In this document: positions 1 to 4,927 of the stretch, piece after piece | Position numbering within the stretch: position 1 is the first letter of the stretch | Layout of the letters: the number at the start of each line of letters is the position of its first letter | Program-made: the position numbers and the translations under genes | Notes under the pieces: generated by a model | Database searches by the model: none | Told to the model about the DNA's origin: nothing | Seen by the model: only the letters and a program-made list of their open reading frames with translations | Assembly (NCBI GenBank): GCA_947454665.1 | Contig: CANGMU010000143.1 | Location: 1-6,112, forward strand | Direction: 5' to 3' | DNA from: Pseudomonadota bacterium | GTDB lineage: Bacteria; Pseudomonadota; Gammaproteobacteria; Steroidobacterales; Steroidobacteraceae | Length of the DNA stretch: 6,112 nt

Positions 1-337
1 TGAACCGCAGGTCGCCATGCAAGAGCGCACGCGTCTGCAGGTAATCATTGCTCGGCAGGCCGGTGCCGAATGCTTCGTGCCGGAAGCTTTCGAGGTAGAC
101 GCGCAGGTCCGCGCCCAGTCCGAGCGAGGCGTCGCCGGCCAGAGGGATGTATTTGAATCGATCCCCGCTGTCAGGTGACTTCGTGCCTTGCGCCAGCCAG
201 CGCCAGTCCTCGTCCTCGCGGCTGTATTTGATGACGCGGCGAGACGATTCCGAAGCGGTGGATTGCGCATCGGCCTGCGTGCACAGGCCGCCGAGCGCAA
301 GCAGTCCCAAAAGGACGAATCGGGGTTTGGAATTCAT
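1..337 (-). CDS. Alginate export (AlgE-like) outer-membrane porin, N-terminal part
   Basis: This is the first 112 codons of a minus-strand gene, open to the left edge with no stop. The start ATG is at 337-335, preceded by a good Shine-Dalgarno (AGGGAGA, 4-nt gap). Residues 1-24 form a Sec signal peptide: K4 and R6, a Leu/Gly-rich core, and a likely cut after A-D-A at 24. The LGGLC stretch is not a proper lipobox, because Leu precedes Cys. After the signal come DEDWRWL (40-46), RFKYIPL (59-65), LGLGADLRVYLESF (72-85) and YLQTRALLHGDLRF (99-112). This layout, W-rich opening then FKYIPL then amphipathic strands, matches my recall of alginate export family proteins (PF13372), 18-strand-type barrels of about 400-450 residues. 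The substrate is not predictable, since many members have nothing to do with alginate. Family call fairly sure, function unknown. It is divergent from the peptidase gene, with 32 bp between starts. Confidence 0.75.
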   Translation of the reverse strand, partial: MNSKPRFVLLGLLALGGLCTQADAQSTASESSRRVIKYSREDEDWRWLAQGTKSPDSGDRFKYIPLAGDASLGLGADLRVYLESFRHEAFGTGLPSNDYLQTRALLHGDLRF

Positions 338-340
338 GAT

Positions 341-347
341 TCTCCCT
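341..347 (-). promoter_or_regulatory. Ribosome binding site of the porin-like gene
   Basis: Read on the minus strand this is AGGGAGA, ending 3 nt before the ATG at 337-335 (GGGAG core 4 nt before it). It is a convincing Shine-Dalgarno. It fixes the start of the left-edge gene, which would otherwise be easy to miss because the reading frame has no stop in the window. Confidence 0.7.
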
Positions 348-361
348 ATCGTATGCGATAG
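346..361. promoter_or_regulatory. Inverted repeat between divergent starts, candidate operator
   Basis: CTATCG-TATG-CGATAG has perfect 6-bp arms around a 4-bp centre. It occupies half of the 32-bp gap between the divergent porin-like and peptidase genes and touches the Shine-Dalgarno of the former. A protein bound here could affect both genes, and in RNA it could form a small hairpin. The sequence shows the symmetry only; no regulator is encoded in view. Six-bp arms can arise by chance, so the role is an inference from position. Confidence 0.35.
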
Positions 362-369
362 TTCGGCGC

Positions 370-2325
370 ATGAAACGCATCATGATCCTGGCCTTGTGCC
401 TTGCAGGCTGTACGCCGCAGAAGCCACCGGAAGCGGAATTCGACGCCATTGCCCGTGCCGATTTCAATACGCGCGCGGCAGAGCGTTTCCTCCCCTTGTT
501 CTGGGTCGAGGATGCGAACCGCGATGGCGCCTTGCAGCCGGATGAACTGGCCGTGCTCCACGGCCTGCCCGACGCGGAACGCGCGAGCTGGATCGATACC
601 CACAACGACCTCACGCCGCGCTTCCGCGAAGCCTATGGATTATTGAAGCAGCCCACGCCAGCTGCCTCGGCGCGCGAACGCCTGGTCTTGCAGGAACTCG
701 CGCAGGGCGCCCCGACGCTGGTGGCCAGCGATTTCCGCGGCGACTCGGAAGCCGAGCGGGTGATGGTCCGCCACTTGGTGACCGTGGCCGGACTGATCGA
801 GCGCCTGCACGCGCGGCAGACCGGAACTTTCGGCCTCGAGGCAGGAATCCCGGTGGGCGACGCGTCCAGCCGCGCGATGTTCCACCGCAATCAATCGCCG
901 TTCTGCGAAGCGCCGGCCACCGAGAAGGATCCGCAGTGTTCGGCCATCGGTCCGAAGCCCACGCGCATCTCCGGTCTCTATCCGAAGGACATCCAGGACA
1001 AGCCCGGTTTCTGCCAGCGACTCGAGCGCGAGCCGAATGCCGATGCCCTGCGCGGTCACTTCAGCGTCGTGGTCGCCGCGAAGCAGGCCGGCCGCTTCGA
1101 GGCCCTGCCGTTCTCGCAGGCCTGGCCCGAGGACATGTCGGCCGTCGCGCGCGAGCTCGATGCCGCCGCTGCCGCGTTGGGCAGCACGGAGCCCGCGTTG
1201 GTGGCTTACCTGCGGGCCGCGGCGCAGGCCTTCCGCGATGACAACTGGGAGCCGGCAGACCGCGCCTGGAAGGCGATGAACGCGAGCAACAGCCGCTGGT
1301 ACGTGCGTATCGCGCCCGATGAGGTCTATGGCGACCCCTGTGCGTGGAAGGCCGGCTTTGCCTTGCAGTTCGCGCGCATCAATCCGGATTCGCTCCAGTG
1401 GCAGCAGAAACTCGACCCGCTGCGCACCGAGTTCGAACAGCAGTTGGCCGCGATGGCCGGCCCGCCGTATCGCGCACGCGCCGTACATTTCGCCTTGCCG
1501 GACTTCATCGATGTCGTGCTGAACGCCGGCGATCAGCGCAACGCCTCTGGCGCCACGATCGGACAGTCACTGCCCAACTGGGGCCCGGTTGCGGCGGCCG
1601 GTGGCCGCACCGTCTCGATGACGAACCTCTATACCGATCCGGACAGCCTTGCGCGGCGTGACGCGCAGCAGGCCGCCGTGCTGTGCAAGGCGACGGATGC
1701 CGAGGCCAGGGAACAGCCCATTGATGTGGTGCTCAATTCCCTGCTGCACGAGGCCGCGCACAACCTGGGCCCCGCGCACGACTACGCGGTCGCCGGCCGC
1801 ACTGCGCCGGTGGCCTTTGGCGGCCCACTGGCCTCCACGCTCGAAGAGCTCAAGGCGCAGAACTCCGCCTTGTGGCTCGCCGGCTTCCTCGTCGGCAAGG
1901 ACGTGTTGAAGGCCGATGAGCACAAGCGTCTGCTGCGTGAAGGCGTGACCTGGGCCTTTGGTCACATCTCCCGTGGCATGTATGGCGCAGACGGCACGCC
2001 GCGCAATTACAGCCAGCTGGCCGCGATCCAGGTCGGGAGCTTCCTCGATGCCGGTGCGCTGGCCTGGCGCGCGGACGAGACCGCGGCCAATGGCAGCGAC
2101 AAGGGCTGCATGGCCATCGATTACGCCAAGCTGCCTGCAGCTGTAGAAGCGCTGGAAAAGCAGGTGCTGGGGATCAAGGCGCGCGCAGACCGAGAAGCCG
2201 CGCTGAAGCTCACCGCGCGCTATGTCGACGGCACCGATGCCTATTCGGGCATGAAGTCGGAGATCGCGGCGCGTTACCTGCGCGTGCCGAAGGCGAGTTT
2301 CGTCTACAGCCTGCGCATGCCTTAA
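370..2325 (+). CDS. Lipoprotein zinc metallopeptidase, M49 (dipeptidyl peptidase III)-like
   Basis: This is a 651-residue envelope lipoprotein. K2 R3, a hydrophobic core and the lipobox L-A-G-C with C14 give a signal peptidase II site, which supports the ATG at 370 over the one at 382. Residues 48-59 (DANRDGALQPDE) fit a 12-residue EF-hand loop exactly, so Ca2+ binding is plausible. The catalytic region has H460-E461-A-A-H464, continuing to G467 and H470 (HEAAHNLGPAH), then LEELKAQ with E492 and E493. Blocks such as ARINPDSLQWQ, LPDFIDVVLNAGD and GATIGQSLPNWGP, followed by NLYTDP, are as I remember them in bacterial proteins annotated dipeptidyl-peptidase 3 family. The predicted zinc ligands are H460, H464 and a Glu of the EE pair, with E461 as general base. 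Classical DPP III has HExxxH instead. The substrate is unknown; peptides in the envelope are likely. No good Shine-Dalgarno precedes the ATG, so weak or leaderless initiation is possible. It converges on the aspartic protease gene with a 4-bp overlap. Confidence 0.8.
   Translation: MKRIMILALCLAGCTPQKPPEAEFDAIARADFNTRAAERFLPLFWVEDANRDGALQPDELAVLHGLPDAERASWIDTHNDLTPRFREAYGLLKQPTPAASARERLVLQELAQGAPTLVASDFRGDSEAERVMVRHLVTVAGLIERLHARQTGTFGLEAGIPVGDASSRAMFHRNQSPFCEAPATEKDPQCSAIGPKPTRISGLYPKDIQDKPGFCQRLEREPNADALRGHFSVVVAAKQAGRFEALPFSQAWPEDMSAVARELDAAAAALGSTEPALVAYLRAAAQAFRDDNWEPADRAWKAMNASNSRWYVRIAPDEVYGDPCAWKAGFALQFARINPDSLQWQQKLDPLRTEFEQQLAAMAGPPYRARAVHFALPDFIDVVLNAGDQRNASGATIGQSLPNWGPVAAAGGRTVSMTNLYTDPDSLARRDAQQAAVLCKATDAEAREQPIDVVLNSLLHEAAHNLGPAHDYAVAGRTAPVAFGGPLASTLEELKAQNSALWLAGFLVGKDVLKADEHKRLLREGVTWAFGHISRGMYGADGTPRNYSQLAAIQVGSFLDAGALAWRADETAANGSDKGCMAIDYAKLPAAVEALEKQVLGIKARADREAALKLTARYVDGTDAYSGMKSEIAARYLRVPKASFVYSLRMP
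2322..2325. other. Interlocked stop codons of convergent genes (TTAA)
   Basis: The plus-strand peptidase gene stops with TAA at 2323-2325, and the minus-strand aspartic protease gene stops with TAA read from 2324 to 2322. Both use the same palindromic TTAA. There is no room for an intergenic terminator, so transcripts must end inside the opposing gene or run antisense into it. Confidence 0.9.
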
Positions 2326-3248
2326 CGCAGCCGGACCATCAGCTCGCGACGCTTGTAGTCGATCACCAGCGTCTCGAGCAGTCCGATGATGTCCATGCCG
2401 ACGAGCAGGATGGGCTCGTCCTTCAGGTTCCAGTGACTGAAGATCGACATGTCGCCAAAAGTCAGGTGGGCGCGTTCCACCTGCACGCCGCCGAGCACGA
2501 TGCGGCGGACCAGCTGTCCTTCACCGGTTTGTGAATCACCCGTTGCCCCGACGATCTCGTCGCGCGTGCCGTCCGCCGTACGCAGGCGTCGTTCAAGCGC
2601 GGTTCGCAGGGCCGCGTTGCCCACCGTCGCCTGTGCCCCGGTGTCGATGATCGCGAGCACCGCCACCCCGCTCACGCTGGCCTCCACGGCGATCAGCTTG
2701 TCCGGCCGGCGCTGCATCGGCAGCGTGATGAAGCCGGCTTCGGCGGGCTGGCCCTTGGAGCGGGCGATGTTGATGAAGTCCTTGCGGAAGTCGATGTAGA
2801 TCCGCTTGTCCGACAGGCCCTCGGTGCCCAGCAGGCCTTCGGCGCCGCCGAAGGCATCGTTGATCAGGGGCAGCGTCGTCGGCGCGATGTAAAGGTCACC
2901 CACTTCCAGGCTGTCCGCCTTCACGGTGGGCACCGTCGCCGAACCCGTGACGCCACGCAGGATCACCGGCGGCGAGCGGTCCGTGCGCAGCCCGAGTCGC
3001 AGGGCCACCTGCGGCAGGATCGCCGTGCGCGTCGCGCCGGAGTCGAGCACCAGGCGGAACGGACCCTTGCCGTTGATCAGGGTTGGCACCCAGACGCGGC
3101 CGATGCGGTCGCGGCGTGTCGGTGCGACATAGCGCGGCTCGCGCGCCTGCACGACGACTTCCTCGAGCGGGGCGGGGGGAGGCGGCAGTTCCTGTGTGGC
3201 TGCCGGCAGCGCGATCGCGAGGCCCAGTGTGGCGGCGATGGCGCGCAT
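2322..3248 (-). CDS. Exported retropepsin-like aspartic protease with two A2 domains
   Basis: This 308-residue protein starts with a signal peptide (about 1-19, R2 then an Ala/Leu core, likely cut near A17-T-Q), followed by a Pro-rich linker (22-27). It has two retropepsin-type half-units in tandem. The first has LVLDSGAT (catalytic D69) and, downstream, GLLGTEGL (138-145) leading to IYIDF. The second has AIIDTGAQ (catalytic D202) and LLVGMDIIGL (281-290) leading to LVIDY. Each unit thus carries the D-[ST]-G-A active-site turn and the later LLG/LVG-type strand, so one chain could form a pseudo-dimeric active site in the periplasm. The known family is retropepsin-like/aspartyl protease (PF13650/PF13975 type). 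The substrate is unknown. It is last in the minus-strand cluster, 4 bp after DUF1415. The ATG at 3248-3246 is chosen because it begins the signal peptide; the Shine-Dalgarno is weak (GGAC), consistent with translational coupling. Confidence 0.85.
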   Translation of the reverse strand: MRAIAATLGLAIALPAATQELPPPPAPLEEVVVQAREPRYVAPTRRDRIGRVWVPTLINGKGPFRLVLDSGATRTAILPQVALRLGLRTDRSPPVILRGVTGSATVPTVKADSLEVGDLYIAPTTLPLINDAFGGAEGLLGTEGLSDKRIYIDFRKDFINIARSKGQPAEAGFITLPMQRRPDKLIAVEASVSGVAVLAIIDTGAQATVGNAALRTALERRLRTADGTRDEIVGATGDSQTGEGQLVRRIVLGGVQVERAHLTFGDMSIFSHWNLKDEPILLVGMDIIGLLETLVIDYKRRELMVRLR

Positions 3249-3252
3249 GGCG

Positions 3253-3837
3253 TCAGTCGTCCAGGGCCAGCTTGCGCCAGCCGTCGTGGCCGAGCCGTTC
3301 CAGCGTGCGCAGGTTGGCGCCGAAGATCGATTCCGGATCCGGAAACGCCTCCACGGCGCGGTCGATGCTTTCCTCGCGCAGCAGGTGCAGCGTCGGGAAG
3401 GGCGAACGGTTCGTGTAGTTGCCGATGTCGTCCGGTTCCGTGCCGGCGAACTGATAGTGCGGGTGGAAGCTGGCCACCTGCAGCACGCCCTCGAGTCCGA
3501 GGGCTTCGACCGCTGCGTCAGCGGCGTCGAGGAAATCGTTGAAGTCGAGGAAGTCCACCATCGCCCGCGGGTGCACGAGCAAGGTCGTCTCGGTGGCGGC
3601 TGGGTCGCACTGGTCGAGGTAGGTCAGCTCCTGGGCCAGTTCCTCGATCAGGGCCTCCGGCGTCGTCGCGCCGGTCACGGTGACGCGCACCTGACCCTTC
3701 ACGTGGACGGCCTTGGCAAAGGGACAGAGGTTCAGGCCGATGACCACCCGGTCCATCCAGCGTCGTGTCGCGTCGGCGACGGCGATCGCCTCGGCGGCGT
3801 CGTCCAGCGGATGGATCGTGGGGAGTGGGTTCACCAC
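3253..3837 (-). CDS. DUF1415 family protein
   Basis: This 194-residue soluble protein without signal peptide or membrane segment belongs to the DUF1415 family (PF07209), whose function is not established. Recognisable blocks are TRRWMDRVVIGLNLCPFAKA (24-43, with C38), DFLDFNDFLDAAD (95-107) and SFHPHYQFAGTEPDDIGNYT (123-142), followed by RSPFPTLHLLRE (144-155). The His-rich SFHPHYQF, conserved acidic DFLDFNDF and C38 could be a metal or active site, but that is my inference. The start is GTG at 3837-3835, or the adjacent GTG at 3834-3832. The former overlaps the end of DUF2058 by 7 bp and the latter gives a GTGA overlap. Either implies translational coupling, as there is no clear Shine-Dalgarno. 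An internal ATG at residue 28 would cut into the conserved block and is unlikely. The protease gene follows 4 bp after its stop. Confidence 0.88.
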   Translation of the reverse strand: MVNPLPTIHPLDDAAEAIAVADATRRWMDRVVIGLNLCPFAKAVHVKGQVRVTVTGATTPEALIEELAQELTYLDQCDPAATETTLLVHPRAMVDFLDFNDFLDAADAAVEALGLEGVLQVASFHPHYQFAGTEPDDIGNYTNRSPFPTLHLLREESIDRAVEAFPDPESIFGANLRTLERLGHDGWRKLALDD

Positions 3838-4376
3838 ATCAGGTCGTCCGGCACGACAAAATCCTTGTACGGATCGTCGCCGGCGTTGTCGACCTTCGGC
3901 GTGTTGTGGTGGATCACGGCGCGTTCCACGCGCGCGCGAATGTCGGCGACGGCCGCGGCCGGCACGAAGGCGTAACGGCCTTCGATGCGCACGATCGCCA
4001 GCTCACCGCGGATCAGGCGGTCGCGCTGCTCTGGCGTCACGCAGACGCGGCGGATCTTGGTGCCGTCGACGAAGTTGTAGAACTCCTCCGTCTCGACGCG
4101 AGCGACCTGGTGCTGCTCGACGAGCTGTTTGACCTCGGCGAACTTGGCCTTGCGCTCGAGCTTTTCCTGTTTCTTGCGGTTCAGCTCTGCATCGCGCGTC
4201 GCCTTTTCGGCCTGTGCCTTCTGGACGGCGAGTTGCTGCGGCGAAGGTCCGGTGGGCTTCTTGCGGCCGCGCGGCTGCTGGAACTGCTCGCGCTTCTGCT
4301 GCCGTTCGGCGTTCTGGACCTGCTTTTCTGAAACCAGGCCTGCCTTCAGCAGCTGGTCGCGGAGGGAGAGACTCAT
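3831..4376 (-). CDS. yaiL: DUF2058 family protein, YaiL-like
   Basis: This 181-residue cytoplasmic protein is close in length to E. coli YaiL (about 180). Residues 1-20 (MSLSLRDQLLKAGLVSEKQV) are the typical DUF2058 opening (PF09831). Residues 25-90 are very rich in Lys, Arg, Gln and Glu, with a GRKKPTGPSPQQ spacer, and look like a basic helix or coiled coil. The C-terminal part is a small conserved domain: EEFYNFVDGTKIRRVCVTPE (97-116), then LIRGELAIVRIEGRYAFVP (121-139). The family has been annotated as nucleoprotein/polynucleotide-associated enzyme. The basic region makes nucleic-acid or ribosome contact plausible, but no reaction is established. The ATG at 4376-4374 has a strong Shine-Dalgarno (TGGAGGG). 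It lies 25 bp after the host-attachment-like gene and overlaps DUF1415 by 7 bp, so it is the second gene of the cluster. Confidence 0.9.
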   Translation of the reverse strand: MSLSLRDQLLKAGLVSEKQVQNAERQQKREQFQQPRGRKKPTGPSPQQLAVQKAQAEKATRDAELNRKKQEKLERKAKFAEVKQLVEQHQVARVETEEFYNFVDGTKIRRVCVTPEQRDRLIRGELAIVRIEGRYAFVPAAAVADIRARVERAVIHHNTPKVDNAGDDPYKDFVVPDDLMW

Positions 4377-4379
4377 GAT

Positions 4380-4386
4380 CCCTCCA
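4380..4386 (-). promoter_or_regulatory. Ribosome binding site of the DUF2058 gene
   Basis: On the minus strand this reads TGGAGGG, with the GGAGG core 4 nt before the ATG at 4376-4374. It is the strongest Shine-Dalgarno in the window and settles the DUF2058 start. It sits in the 25-bp gap after the host-attachment-like gene, so this gene can initiate independently within the operon. Confidence 0.7.
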
Positions 4387-4401
4387 TCCTATCAGGATCG
4401 A

Positions 4402-4806
4402 TCAGACCCGCAGCAGGGCGTCTTGCAAGTGGTCCATCGCATCGTGGGTGTGCTCCTTGTTGAGTTCACCCAGCAATTTCTCCTTCAGCTTCACGTGGTA
4501 GTGCTGGCGCAGTTCGCCCAGCGTGCGCGCCGGCGCGACCACGAACAGGTTGGCGATGTGACCGCCGAGGACCTGCGTGTTGAGCCAGGCGGCCGTCGCG
4601 GCGGCGTAGCTGTCTTCCGTCAGGTGACGTTCGGTTTCGTTCGCGCCGCTCGTGTGGTGGGCGCGCGTGGCGCCATGCGAGTGGGCATGCACATCCGGCC
4701 TCGGCAGTTCGACGAGCTGCAGCCGACGGTCATCGCCGGTGTTCTGGAAGATGCGGAGGTTCTGCCCGTCCGTGACGGCGAACGTCGTGCCATGGGGGTA
4801 AAGCAT
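4402..4806 (-). CDS. Host attachment protein family (baeRF/eRF1-like fold)
   Basis: This 134-residue soluble protein has no signal peptide or membrane span. The start TTFAVTDGQNLRIFQNTGDD (7-26) is the short strand with D13-G14 followed by a RIF strand seen in this family. NLFVVAPARTLGELR (86-100) followed by KLLGELNKEHTHDAMDHL (110-127) is the diagnostic C-terminal block of host attachment proteins (PF10116), which belong to the bacterial relatives of archaeo-eukaryotic release factors (baeRF). The name comes from an agrobacterial annotation and should not be taken as function; a ribosome- or RNA-related role is suggested by the superfamily only. Between the two blocks lies a His-rich loop, VHAHSHGATRAHH (39-51), which is unusual. 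The ATG at 4806 has a strong Shine-Dalgarno. It is the first gene of the minus-strand cluster and is divergent from the RDD gene. Confidence 0.78.
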   Translation of the reverse strand: MLYPHGTTFAVTDGQNLRIFQNTGDDRRLQLVELPRPDVHAHSHGATRAHHTSGANETERHLTEDSYAAATAAWLNTQVLGGHIANLFVVAPARTLGELRQHYHVKLKEKLLGELNKEHTHDAMDHLQDALLRV

Positions 4807-4811
4807 GAGAA

Positions 4812-4819
4812 CTCCCTTT
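4812..4819 (-). promoter_or_regulatory. Ribosome binding site of the host-attachment-like gene
   Basis: On the minus strand this reads AAAGGGAG, ending 5 nt before the ATG at 4806-4804. The motif and spacing are good, and they support this ATG as the start of the first gene in the four-gene cluster. Confidence 0.7.
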
Positions 4820-4844
4820 CAATTCCCGATTCGGTATCTGCAGG

Positions 4845-4861
4845 GCCAGTATCGGACTGGC
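4845..4861. promoter_or_regulatory. Inverted repeat, candidate operator in the divergent region
   Basis: GCCAGT-ATCGG-ACTGGC has perfect 6-bp arms and a 5-bp centre. It lies about 40 bp upstream of the host-attachment-like start and about 60 bp upstream of the RDD start. A second small symmetry, CCGA-T-TCGG, lies at 4826-4834. The spacing suits a dimeric regulator site that would overlap the tentative operon -10, but a short chance palindrome or a 5-prime UTR hairpin is also possible. Confidence 0.3.
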
Positions 4862-4913
4862 ATGTCGGGGCGCAAATAAGGGCTTGTCGCAAGCAATGCC
4901 CGCAGACTTGGTA

Positions 4914-4927
4914 GCATGCGCACATGC
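4914..4927 (+). promoter_or_regulatory. Small inverted repeat over the RDD start codon
   Basis: GCATG-CGCA-CATGC has 5-bp perfect arms and a 4-nt loop, and the start ATG (4924-4926) lies inside the 3-prime arm. In mRNA this could pair and mask the start codon, which also lacks a strong Shine-Dalgarno. The symmetry is seen directly; any effect on translation is inference, and 5-bp arms are common by chance. Confidence 0.2.

Larger units (their letters stand above)
4807..4923. promoter_or_regulatory. Divergent intergenic region, likely promoters for operon and RDD gene
   Basis: These 117 bp separate two divergent starts and are the only space in the window for a conventional promoter of the four-gene operon. 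On the minus strand a weak sigma70-like pair is possible: TTGCGC, an 18-nt spacer, then TACTGG overlapping the inverted repeat at 4845-4861. On the plus strand TTGTCG (4884-4889) and TAGCAT (4912-4917) are 22 nt apart, which is too far for a good promoter. No riboswitch or terminator is seen. The promoter elements are guesses; the promoter location is inferred from gene orientation. Confidence 0.4.

Noticed and set aside
286..300. LGGLC in the porin-like signal peptide as a possible lipobox
   Set aside because: The residue before Cys is Leu, whereas signal peptidase II sites need Gly, Ala or Ser there; the A-D-A site a few residues later fits signal peptidase I.
171..614. 147-codon minus-strand frame crossing the 338-369 gap
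   Set aside because: It overlaps both the porin-like start and the lipoprotein signal sequence in wrong frames; both of those have better evidence (signal peptide, Shine-Dalgarno, lipobox).
640..1488. 282-codon minus-strand frame inside the metallopeptidase gene
   Set aside because: It has Arg/Gly/Leu-rich shadow composition and no motif, and is opposite a well-supported gene.
3196..3975. 259-codon plus-strand frame opposite DUF1415
   Set aside because: It is antisense to two recognised families and has no domain; Val/Gly/Arg-rich shadow composition.
4396..4403. GATCGATC palindrome at the end of the host-attachment-like gene, considered as a terminator stem
   Set aside because: It is too short, has no loop and no T-run; a terminator here is also unlikely inside a closely spaced operon.
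4129..4914. 261-codon plus-strand frame opposite DUF2058 and the host-attachment-like gene
   Set aside because: It mirrors recognised genes and shows no motif; its Ser/Arg/Cys/Phe-rich start is the reverse of the Lys/Gln/Glu-rich DUF2058 region.
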